This document shows, one piece after another, positions 28,647 to 37,314 of a stretch of 52,769 bases of DNA (position 1 is its first letter; every line of letters starts with the position of its first letter). Below the pieces are notes generated by a model that was not told the DNA's origin, searched no databases, and saw only the letters and a list, made by a program, of their open reading frames with translations. The stretch spans positions 1 to 52,769 of the forward strand of contig DATKBT010000187.1 in the NCBI GenBank assembly GCA_035546295.1, in the 5' to 3' direction. Position numbers and translations under genes: made by a program. Source of the stretch: DATKBT01 sp035546295. Its GTDB lineage: Bacteria; Acidobacteriota; Thermoanaerobaculia; Multivoradales; Multivoraceae.

Positions 28647-31600
28647 ATGTCGTTATTCGCCATCCCGTACCGCGTGTTGTTCCACGACACGATGGCGTAC
28701 GGCTCCCACCACTACCTGACCAATCTCAAGTTCCAGAACATTGCCCGCGAGACCCTCCTCTTCGAGTCGCGAGCGGGCGAGGACGGGGGCTGGCAGGAGC
28801 AGCTGGAGAACATCGTCCTGCTGACGCGGGAGGCGTACGCCAAGAGCTTCGCTCCGGTCGGAGTGGGAGAGCGCGTCGTCATCTTCCAGACCTACGAGGA
28901 GCCGACCCTCAGCACGGTCCGCCTCTGCTTCCGGGTCATCCGCGCCGACGGCGAGCCGGTGTCGTGCGGCTTCCAGACCATGGTAGGCGTGGATGCCCGC
29001 ACCCAGCGCCCGTGCCCGGCCCCGCGGCTGATCACTCAGTACCTGGAGAAGGAGAACCCGAGCAGCATCCTGGAGCCGGCGCACGATCCCCCGTTCCGCG
29101 ACCGCGTGCTCCAGGGGCAGGGCATGAGCGAGATCTTCAGCCCCGAGATCGTCACGCTGGCGCGCTCGATCCTCGCCGGCCCGCAACCCGACTCGAGACC
29201 GCGGATCGTCGACATCCGAGGGGTCGAGTACCCGATCCTCGGCCACCGGCGTGCCGCCACCGGCACGACGTCCCTTGGCGCGACAGCCCCTGGCGCGACA
29301 GCCCCCGCCGGCGACCCCGCGGCAGCCGGCGCCCGGCCGACGGGTCGCAAGGTCTTCACCTTTCCCGGCCAGGGGTCCTACGACGGACGGCTGCTGCGGC
29401 AGCTGTTCACCACCGACCCGCGCAACGCCTCGGATCTCCGGCGCGCCGACGAGATCTGCCGCGAGCGCCTCGGTCACGCCTTCCTGCCGTTGGTGGAGGA
29501 GGACGACGACCGGCGGCGCGAGCGCCTGCTGGAGGCCTATCCCGATCTCGACCAGATCGGAATCTACCTGTCGCAGGTGATGCTCGCCCGCCGGGCGGCT
29601 GCGGAGGACGGCGCGCCCGACCTCGTCCTGGGCCACAGCTTCGGCGAGATCGCGGCCCTGACGGTCGCCGGCGTCCTGGATCTCGATGCCGGCGTCGAGG
29701 TCGTCTGCGGCCGCGTCCTGGCGCTCGAGCGCTGCGCCCAGCGCGGCGGCATGGCCGCCCTGCACTGCGGGGCGGAGGAGGCCCGGGCCGTGGTGGCGCA
29801 GCTCGGCGAGGGGATCGAGATCGCGGTGATCAACCACCCGAGCCAGACGGTGGTGTCGGGGAGCGAGCACCAACTCCGACGCCTCGGCAGCACCGGCGTC
29901 TCCGTCACCCGACTGCCCAGCCGTTACCCATTCCACTCATCGCTCCTCGCTGGCGCGGTCGCTCCTTTCGAGGCGGCGATGAGCGGGCTGCGGATCCAGC
30001 GGGCGCAGCTCGCCGTGTTCCTGGGAACGGAGCGCCGCTTCTACACCCCCGACTGCGACCCGGCGGAGATCGACCTGGCCGAGATCCTGGCGCTGCAGCT
30101 GATCCGGACCCTGGACTTTCGCGCCAACGCCCGCCGCATCCTCGAACGCGGCTACGACACCTTCGTCCACTGCGGGCCCGGCGACATCGTCAACAAGCTG
30201 GTGCGCATGAATCTCCGCGAGGGGGAGGAGATCGACACCCGCTCGGCTTTGCCGCCCCGCTCGAAACCCTCGGTCGAAGCGACCGGCGCGGGCACCGCCG
30301 CCGGGGAGCCCGCTCCGCGACCGCCCCGACGGCCGGTTCGCCGCGTCGCCTCGCCCGCCACTGCGGCAGCGCCCCAGCTACCCCGCGGGCGCAGCGACGA
30401 CGGAGCCGCTCGGCAGGCGGAAGCCGCATCCTCCCCGACCCGCGAGGAGCCGATCGCGGTGGTCGCGATGGGCTCATTCCTGCCCGGCGCCAAGGACCCC
30501 GACACCTTCTGGGAGAACCTCAAGGGTGGGATCAGCGGCATCGTCGATCTGCGAGAGCTGGACGCCGGGGCGGAGCACGACTACCTGGGCGGCTCCGTCG
30601 CCGACGGTGTCGAGATCGTGCCGGACAAGACCTATACGCTGCTGAGCGGCACCATCCTCGACATCCCGTACGACGCGGCTCTTCTCGCCGCGACCTTCAG
30701 CCGGGAGGAGTTCGAGGAGCTGACCCGCGGTCAGCAACTGCTGGCGCTAGCCGTCGCCCAATGCCTGTCGGGGGTCGGGGAGCGCGGGAGGGTGCGGTGC
30801 ATCCTCGGCGCCACGGCGGACGGCTCGAACGAGATCGACGATGCGCTCTTCGTGGCCGGCGTGTGCCGAGAGATCGACGCACTCGACGTCCCCGAGGCGT
30901 TGCGCGACAGCACCCGCCGGCAGGTCGAGGAGGCGCTGGGCGTCCGCAGCGACCGGGCCGCCGAGCTGACCCAGCACCGGATCTATCGCGACGTCGTGTG
31001 TCGCTTGCTGGGAGCCGCGGTCGAGCCGTTCATCGTCGACACCGCCTGCTCCTCGAGCCTCTACTCCATCGACCTCGGGATCAAGGCGCTGCAGCGTCGC
31101 CAGGCCGACCTGGTGCTGGCCGGCGGCGTCTTCGCGCCTGGCCCCGCCAATCAGACACTTTTCGCCCAGTTCCGCGGTCTCAGCGCCAAGCGGTGCCGCC
31201 CGCTCGACGCGGGCGCCGACGGCGTGATCTTCGGCGACGGTGCCGCGGTGGTCGCTCTCAAGCGCCTGCCCGACGCCCGCGCCGCGGACGACCGGGTGCT
31301 CGCGGTCATCCGCGGCATCGGGATGTCCAGCGACGGCAAGAGCCCCTCGATCAACGTGCCCAAGGAGCGAGGGCAGATCCTGGCCATGGAGCGCGCCTAC
31401 CGGCGAGCCGATATCGATCCGTGCACGGTCCAGTACGTCGAGGCACATGCGACGGCGACTCCGGTGGGCGACGCCGTGGAGCTGCGGTCCCTCAAGCACG
31501 TTTTCTCCGGCTGGAGCCCCGAGCGGCCGCAGATCGCGATCGGCTCCGCCAAGGCCCTCATCGGGCACACCGGCTGGGTGTCTGGCGTCGCGTCGGTGAT

Positions 31601-34600
31601 CAAGATGTGCAAGGCCTTCGAGGAGAAGACGATCGCCAGGCAGTACAACTACGACTCCCCCGCCGCGGAGCTGGCGGCGGAGGGATGCCCCTTCGTGGTT
31701 GCGACCGAGAACACGCCCTGGCCCGAGAACGCGGAAGGTCTCCCGCGTCGCGCCGCCATCTCGAGCTTCGGATTCGGTGGTACCAACGGGCATCTGGTCC
31801 TCGAGTCCTACGACCCCGAGTATCACGGCTCCATCTGTACCGGGGCCGAAGCGCCAGCCTCCGGCACCCAGACTCTCGCCGTCGTCGGCTTCGGCGGCCT
31901 CTTCCCGGCCTCGGCGGATCTCGCGGCGGACGCCCCGACCGGGGTGCGACGCTTCGACCGCCGGCGGCTCAAGCTGCCGGCGAAGAAGATCGTGCTTCCC
32001 GACGTGGCGGACTGCATGGACCCGAGCCAGTACCTGATGGCGCTCGCCGCCGAGAAGGTGATCGACGGTCTTCCCGAGGGCTGGCAGCGGTTGCGAGACG
32101 AGACGGCGGTGATCGTGGGCTTGGAGTCGAAGACCGCCTTCGGCGCCACGGTCCTCGAGCGCATCTTCCTGGATCGCCTCTGCCGGCGCTTGGAAGACTC
32201 GCCGAGCGGCGAGCCGCAGGCCCGTCAGACGGCGCTGGAGGTCGCGGAGCGCATCCGCGAGACCGTGCGTCCATCGGGTCCGTACACACTGCCGGGCCTG
32301 ATGCCGAACATCGCCGCGAGTCGGGTCAGCAGCCTCTTCGACCTCCACGGCCCCAACATCGTGGTCGACATGGGCGACCGCTCCCTGGTCAAGGCGCTCG
32401 AGGTCGCCGACGAGCTACTGCGTAGCGGTGACTGCAGGCTGGCGTTGGCGGGCGCCGTCGCCGCGGCGGCGAGCGGGGAGGGGGAGGCGGAGGTGGCGCT
32501 GCTGGTGGGTCTCACCACGCTCGCGACCGCCCGCGACGAGGATCTTCCGGTGTTCGCCACGCTGGAGCTGGCGACGGCTCCCGGGCCAGGCACAGTGGCC
32601 GGCCCGGCCATCGGCGACGACGGTCCGAGCTACCGTGGCGCCGGGGCCGCGCCGCGGCTCCTGGCAGCGCTCAAAGGCGCCTGCAACGGCGGTGGCGCCT
32701 CCTCCCTGCGAGTGACCACCGAGGCCGAGGTCTACCTCAACGTGGGCGCGGCACCCGGATCGGCACCGCCCACCCTCGCGGCACAGGTGCCGGAGAGGCA
32801 CCCGACCGCCTACGACTACGTGCGGGGAACGCCGATCCATTTCTTCGCCCCCCGCGTCGTGCCCGCCCCCGCGCCGGTCGCCGCCCAGGCCCCCGCGGGG
32901 AAACGGAGGGTTCTCTTCGTCTGCGACAGCTCCGGCGATTGGGCGCCGCTGGCCGCCACGCCGGAGGTGGCGAGCCTCGAGCACCGGGTGCTGTGTCGCG
33001 GCTCGGCGGAGCTCGAGCACGGTGTCCCTTGGCGGCAGGAGGCGGGTGCCATCGACGAGGCGCAGGTCGCTGCCGCCCTCGCGGAGTTCGCCTTCGACAC
33101 GGTCATCGCGGTGGCGCGACTCCCTGCCGACGCCGGTGACGGGATCGAGGCGCTCCTCGCACCGGGACGTCCGGTCCTCGACCTCCTCTTCGCAAGCTGC
33201 AAGCTCGCCTACCCCCGTCTCCAGGCGGGCGAGGTCGCGGTGACCGCCCTCCTGCTCGAGCCGCCTGGGCAGAAGCAGCTGCATCCGGCGAGCGGCCTGG
33301 TGTCGGGCTTCATGAAGTCCCTGGCCAGGGAGCTTCCCGCAGCCGCCTGCAGTGTCGTCCACAGCGACGCCGGGGACTTCGCGGTGGCGTTGCACCAGGC
33401 GACGGCGGAGCGAGGCACCCTGCTGTCGGCCGGCGAGGTCTGCTATCGCGGTGGCCGCAGGCACGTGGTCGCACTCGCCAGGATCCCAGCGTTGCATCAC
33501 GGCGGAGGACCAGCCCTCGACGGCGACAGCGTGGTCCTGGCGACCGCCGGAGGCAAGGGCGTGACGGCCGTCCTGGCGGAGGAGATCCTCGACCGCTTCG
33601 GCTGCACCGTGATCGGGGTCGGCCGCACCGAGCTCTCGAGCAAGCCCGCGGAGGTCCTCGCGATGAGCGAGACCGAGCTGAGAGAGTACGAGAGCGCCTT
33701 CTACCGGCAGGAGATGGCCCGCGACCCCAGCCAGAAGATCCCGCAGCTGCGGCGCCGCTACCAGTCCCTGCTCGGCGCGTGGGAGCTGGCGACCACCGTC
33801 GAACGTCTTCGGGCGAGGTCCGGCCCCTTCGAGTACCGCTGCGTCGACATCACCGACACCGCGAGCGTCGACGAGCTGATCGCCTCGATCTACGACGAGC
33901 ACGGCCGGATCGACCTCGTGGTGCACGGAGCCGGGGTGCAGAGGTCGTGCGCGCTGACCAAGAAGCCGTTGACCGAGTTCCGTAGCATCATCGACGCCAA
34001 GGTCGTGGGGTTGGCCAACCTGCACCGGTCGATCGAGACGCGGCGACGCGACCGCCCGGTCCACTACCACGCCCTGACCTCCGCGTTCAGCGTCCTGGGC
34101 AACGACGGACAGCCGGACTACGGGGCCGCCAACCAGGCCATGGACCGCCTCGCGGCGTGGCTGCACGACCCGGCGAAGAACCACCGCTGGTCGACTCTCG
34201 GGTGGCTCGGCTGGGCCGGAATCGGCATGACACGCGGCTCCGAGTTCGCCGCCCTGGCAGCCAGCCGACGCCTTCGCGGCGTCACCGCCGAGGAGGGGCG
34301 CGCCATCTTCGCCGATCTTCTCGCGGGCGACGTGGCCGCTCCGGCCAACGTGCTCCTGGCCGACGGCGAGCTCGACTTCTACCGGCCGCCCCTGGTCGCC
34401 GAGCCCGCAACCCCGAGCGGCGTTGTCGGCTCGCCCGCCGAGCCGGTGGAGGACGTCTTCGAGGTCCCCCTGTCGCTCGCCAACGCCCCGTTCCTCGAGG
34501 ACCACCAGGTCAACGGGGTTCCCACCTTGCCCGCCGCCTACATCCTCGGCCTGGCCGCCCAGGCCGCCCGGCGGCTGCGTCCCGGGCTGCTGGTGCGCGC

Positions 34601-35291
34601 CTTCACCGACGCCACTTTCGACCGGTTCCTCAAGCTTCCGCGCGACCGCGACCTCGAGCTGCGCCTGGTCAGCCGAGTGGTGTCGGAGAGTGACGGAGAG
34701 GCGGTGGTGCGGGTCTCGGCGCGGACCGACTTCATCCACGCCAGCGGCAGGGTGCTGCGCAAGGACATCCTCCACGGCGAGCTCTCGGTGCACCTCACCA
34801 CCGAGCTGCCGCCGTCGCCGCGGATCGAGCTCAACGGCCCGCCGGCCGGATGGCAGGAGCTCCCCGACCCCTACGTCGACGCCGCGTCGCCGGTTCGTCT
34901 CAACGGCGGCTTCGACGCGCTCGCCGACATCCAGGTCGGCGCCGCGGCCCGCAGGGCCAGCTATCGCCTCGACCCCGGGGTGGTCAACGGCCACGACATC
35001 CTCGCCAACCTGGTGATGGTCGATGCCCTGTGGCGGTTCAGCGCGATCACCAGGGACGAGGCGGGGTCGCTTCCCATCTTCGTGCCCGCCAAGTGCCGGT
35101 CGATGGAGGTGTACTTCGACTACACCAAGTACGACGCCGAGATCCTGCGCCAGCCGCTGACGTTCTACGGCGAGAACCCCTACCTCGAGGACGACCTGCT
35201 CCACGTCGGTCCGATCCAGGTCGCCGACTCCGAGGGCCAGGTCCTGCTGCGCGTCGAAGGCGCCTACTGCCGTCCGTTCGGTACCGTTTGA
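28647..35291 (+). CDS. Iterative PKS / PUFA-synthase-like multidomain protein
   Basis: The 2214-aa protein has this domain order. (1) An N-terminal hotdog thioesterase-like domain (1-150, LFHDTMAYGSHHYLTN). (2) Acyltransferase (230-540, FPGQGSYDG; GHSFGE with Ser331; YPFHSS). (3) Ketosynthase (595-1070, DTACSSS Cys801; EAHATATPVGD His934; IGHTGWVSG His974). (4) Degenerate KS/chain-length-factor-like domain (1075-1370), where the Cys motif reads VDMGDRSL with Asp1244 in place of Cys. (5) Ketoreductase (1625-1920, TAGGKGVTAVL; Tyr1825 in PDYGAANQAMD). (6) Dehydratase hotdog pair (1935-2210, EDHQVNGVPTLP with His1953). It has no ACP of its own; three ACPs are on the next gene, 22 bp downstream. 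The KS-CLF pairing is typical of PUFA/secondary-lipid synthases, and EAHAT also occurs in enediyne PKSs. The product is unknown. Confidence 0.92.
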   Translation: MSLFAIPYRVLFHDTMAYGSHHYLTNLKFQNIARETLLFESRAGEDGGWQEQLENIVLLTREAYAKSFAPVGVGERVVIFQTYEEPTLSTVRLCFRVIRADGEPVSCGFQTMVGVDARTQRPCPAPRLITQYLEKENPSSILEPAHDPPFRDRVLQGQGMSEIFSPEIVTLARSILAGPQPDSRPRIVDIRGVEYPILGHRRAATGTTSLGATAPGATAPAGDPAAAGARPTGRKVFTFPGQGSYDGRLLRQLFTTDPRNASDLRRADEICRERLGHAFLPLVEEDDDRRRERLLEAYPDLDQIGIYLSQVMLARRAAAEDGAPDLVLGHSFGEIAALTVAGVLDLDAGVEVVCGRVLALERCAQRGGMAALHCGAEEARAVVAQLGEGIEIAVINHPSQTVVSGSEHQLRRLGSTGVSVTRLPSRYPFHSSLLAGAVAPFEAAMSGLRIQRAQLAVFLGTERRFYTPDCDPAEIDLAEILALQLIRTLDFRANARRILERGYDTFVHCGPGDIVNKLVRMNLREGEEIDTRSALPPRSKPSVEATGAGTAAGEPAPRPPRRPVRRVASPATAAAPQLPRGRSDDGAARQAEAASSPTREEPIAVVAMGSFLPGAKDPDTFWENLKGGISGIVDLRELDAGAEHDYLGGSVADGVEIVPDKTYTLLSGTILDIPYDAALLAATFSREEFEELTRGQQLLALAVAQCLSGVGERGRVRCILGATADGSNEIDDALFVAGVCREIDALDVPEALRDSTRRQVEEALGVRSDRAAELTQHRIYRDVVCRLLGAAVEPFIVDTACSSSLYSIDLGIKALQRRQADLVLAGGVFAPGPANQTLFAQFRGLSAKRCRPLDAGADGVIFGDGAAVVALKRLPDARAADDRVLAVIRGIGMSSDGKSPSINVPKERGQILAMERAYRRADIDPCTVQYVEAHATATPVGDAVELRSLKHVFSGWSPERPQIAIGSAKALIGHTGWVSGVASVIKMCKAFEEKTIARQYNYDSPAAELAAEGCPFVVATENTPWPENAEGLPRRAAISSFGFGGTNGHLVLESYDPEYHGSICTGAEAPASGTQTLAVVGFGGLFPASADLAADAPTGVRRFDRRRLKLPAKKIVLPDVADCMDPSQYLMALAAEKVIDGLPEGWQRLRDETAVIVGLESKTAFGATVLERIFLDRLCRRLEDSPSGEPQARQTALEVAERIRETVRPSGPYTLPGLMPNIAASRVSSLFDLHGPNIVVDMGDRSLVKALEVADELLRSGDCRLALAGAVAAAASGEGEAEVALLVGLTTLATARDEDLPVFATLELATAPGPGTVAGPAIGDDGPSYRGAGAAPRLLAALKGACNGGGASSLRVTTEAEVYLNVGAAPGSAPPTLAAQVPERHPTAYDYVRGTPIHFFAPRVVPAPAPVAAQAPAGKRRVLFVCDSSGDWAPLAATPEVASLEHRVLCRGSAELEHGVPWRQEAGAIDEAQVAAALAEFAFDTVIAVARLPADAGDGIEALLAPGRPVLDLLFASCKLAYPRLQAGEVAVTALLLEPPGQKQLHPASGLVSGFMKSLARELPAAACSVVHSDAGDFAVALHQATAERGTLLSAGEVCYRGGRRHVVALARIPALHHGGGPALDGDSVVLATAGGKGVTAVLAEEILDRFGCTVIGVGRTELSSKPAEVLAMSETELREYESAFYRQEMARDPSQKIPQLRRRYQSLLGAWELATTVERLRARSGPFEYRCVDITDTASVDELIASIYDEHGRIDLVVHGAGVQRSCALTKKPLTEFRSIIDAKVVGLANLHRSIETRRRDRPVHYHALTSAFSVLGNDGQPDYGAANQAMDRLAAWLHDPAKNHRWSTLGWLGWAGIGMTRGSEFAALAASRRLRGVTAEEGRAIFADLLAGDVAAPANVLLADGELDFYRPPLVAEPATPSGVVGSPAEPVEDVFEVPLSLANAPFLEDHQVNGVPTLPAAYILGLAAQAARRLRPGLLVRAFTDATFDRFLKLPRDRDLELRLVSRVVSESDGEAVVRVSARTDFIHASGRVLRKDILHGELSVHLTTELPPSPRIELNGPPAGWQELPDPYVDAASPVRLNGGFDALADIQVGAAARRASYRLDPGVVNGHDILANLVMVDALWRFSAITRDEAGSLPIFVPAKCRSMEVYFDYTKYDAEILRQPLTFYGENPYLEDDLLHVGPIQVADSEGQVLLRVEGAYCRPFGTV

Positions 35292-35313
35292 GGCTCGCGA
35301 GGAAACGGCCATC

Positions 35314-37227
35314 ATGAGTCACCCACCGCCGCCCTCCGTCGAGTCCCTCGAGCGACAGGTTCTCGACGTGTTCGTCGAGGTCACCCGCTATCCCGAGGAG
35401 ATCCTCGACCGCCACGCCCACCTCGAGGAGGACTTGGGCATCGACTCGGTCAAGCTCAGCGAGATCCTCGCCGTGCTGGCGCAGACCTACGACCTGCCGG
35501 CTGACCTCGAGCTGCCCCCGGAGCGGCTGAGGACGATCGCTTCCGCCACCGGAGCGCTGTACGAGGTGCTGAGCGCCAACGGGAACGGCAGCGGCAACGG
35601 CAGCGGCAATGGAGCCGCCACCGCTCTCGCCGCGGCAGCCGGCCCGCGGGAGCGCGCCGTCTCGCCGGACCCGGCGGTGGTCGCGGTCCCGCTAGCCGCC
35701 GCCGGGCGGGTCGCCGACGCCGATGCCGTGCGTGCGCGGGTGCTCGAGGTCTTCGCCGAGGTCACTCGCTATCCGGCCGAGATCCTCGACCCCGACGCGG
35801 ACCTGGAGGAGGACCTGGGCATCGACTCGGTCAAGCTCGGCGAGATCTTCGCCGTCCTCGCCGAGGAGTACGACGTGCCGCAGCAGGGGGACCTGCCGCG
35901 AGACGCGCTGCGCAGCATCTCGGGGATCTCGAGGCTCCTGCTCGACCACGCGCTGAGCGGAGGCATCGGCATCGCCGCCGCGGTGACGCCGCCAGCCAGC
36001 ACCCTGACGCTGCCCGACGCCGGTGCCGGAGCCGACCCCGCGGCGCGCACCGCCACCGCGTCACCGGGAGTCGCCGGCGGCACGCTGCTGGACGAGGTCC
36101 GGGCGGTGTTCGAGGAGGTCACCCGCTATCCGGCGGAGATTCTCGATGCCGAGGCCCATCTCGAGGAGGACCTCGGCATCGACTCGGTCAAGCTCGGCGA
36201 GGTCTTCGCGGTGCTCCAGGACCGCTACCACCTCCCCACGGAGCTGGATCTGCCGCCCGAGGAGCTGACCACCATCGCCGGGGTCTCGGCGGCGCTCGAA
36301 CGGTACCTGGGGGCGGCGACCGACGACGCTCTCGCCCGGGCGCCTGCGACGACCCCGGACGCGACGCCCCCCATCCAGGCGCGGGGCCCCGCTCCGCCTG
36401 CCGAGGTGCGCGCGACCGAGTCCGCCGCGAAGACGCTTGCCACGTCGGTCAGGAGACCGGAGAGCGACAAGCCGCTCGCCGGCAAGGTCGGCTTCGTCAG
36501 CGGCTCCGGCCGCGGGCTGGGCAAGGAAGTGGCGAGCCACCTGGCCCAGCTCGGCGCGACCGTCATCGTCAACTCGTTCCACTCGCGACAGCGTGGCGAG
36601 GAGACGGCGGCCGAGATCGAGCGGCAGGGAGGCGACGTTCTCCACCTCTGGGGGTCGGTCGCCAATCCCAAGCACCTCGACGGCATCTTCGACGAGATCG
36701 AGGAGCGCTACGGCCGTCTCGACTTCCTGGTCGCCAACGCCTCCAACGGCGGGCTGGGCCGGCTCGAGGACATCACCCCCCAGCACTGGGAGAAGGCGTT
36801 CCGCACCAACGTGGTCGGGCTGCATCACTCGGCGCTGAGAGCCGTCCAGCTGATGCGGCGCCACGGCGGCGGCAAGATCGTCACCCTGTCGTCGCCGGCA
36901 GCCCACGGGCACGTCGAGTACTTCGGCTGCATGGGCCCGGTCAAGGCCGCGGTCGAGTCGCTGACCCGCAGCATGGCCGTCGAGTTCGCTGGCGACAACG
37001 TCCAGGTGGTGTGCGTCTCGCCGGGGCCTCTGCCAGGGGAGCTGCTCGACAAGTGGCCCGAGAGAGATCGTCTGATCGCGCAGTGGGAGCGAGCCACGCC
37101 CCACGAACGGCTGTGCGAGGCGAGGGACGTCGCACACTTCATTGCCTACCTGCTGGGCGCCGAGGTGAGGCTGTTCAACGGCAGCGTGCTGGTCCTCGAC
37201 GGTGGCATCTCGGCCAAGGGGTTCTAG
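35314..37227 (+). CDS. Triple acyl carrier protein-SDR (FabL-like reductase) fusion
   Basis: The 637-aa protein supplies carriers and probably the enoyl-reduction step for the upstream synthase. Three near-identical ACPs each carry EEDLGIDSVKL with phosphopantetheine serines at residues 45, 172 and 291. Gly/Asn/Ser- and Ala/Pro-rich linkers join them; the first is a (GNGS)n tract. The C-terminal SDR (about 385-637) has cofactor motif SGSGRGLGKEVA, NASNGG and a closing LVLDGGISAKGF, and resembles FabL-type enoyl-ACP reductases. The catalytic stretch reads EYFGCMGPVKAA: relative to Lys544, the FabL Tyr position is Phe537 and the Tyr is one residue earlier (536), so activity needs testing. No PfaD-type flavoprotein or phosphopantetheinyl transferase is in the window. 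Confidence 0.92.
   Translation: MSHPPPPSVESLERQVLDVFVEVTRYPEEILDRHAHLEEDLGIDSVKLSEILAVLAQTYDLPADLELPPERLRTIASATGALYEVLSANGNGSGNGSGNGAATALAAAAGPRERAVSPDPAVVAVPLAAAGRVADADAVRARVLEVFAEVTRYPAEILDPDADLEEDLGIDSVKLGEIFAVLAEEYDVPQQGDLPRDALRSISGISRLLLDHALSGGIGIAAAVTPPASTLTLPDAGAGADPAARTATASPGVAGGTLLDEVRAVFEEVTRYPAEILDAEAHLEEDLGIDSVKLGEVFAVLQDRYHLPTELDLPPEELTTIAGVSAALERYLGAATDDALARAPATTPDATPPIQARGPAPPAEVRATESAAKTLATSVRRPESDKPLAGKVGFVSGSGRGLGKEVASHLAQLGATVIVNSFHSRQRGEETAAEIERQGGDVLHLWGSVANPKHLDGIFDEIEERYGRLDFLVANASNGGLGRLEDITPQHWEKAFRTNVVGLHHSALRAVQLMRRHGGGKIVTLSSPAAHGHVEYFGCMGPVKAAVESLTRSMAVEFAGDNVQVVCVSPGPLPGELLDKWPERDRLIAQWERATPHERLCEARDVAHFIAYLLGAEVRLFNGSVLVLDGGISAKGF
35579..35613 (+). repeat. Short tandem repeat encoding a Gly-Asn-Ser linker
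   Basis: GGCAACGGCAGC-like 12-bp units are repeated between the first and second ACP, encoding NGNGSGNGSGNG. This is a flexible linker; the unit count may vary between strains by slippage. Confidence 0.7.
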
Positions 37228-37314
37228 TCTGCGCGGCGAGCATACGTCTTCTCGGCGCGCGTCGGCGGGAGCCGTCACCCCGCGCGCGGACCCTTCTCCT
37301 CCAATGAGGGCGCA

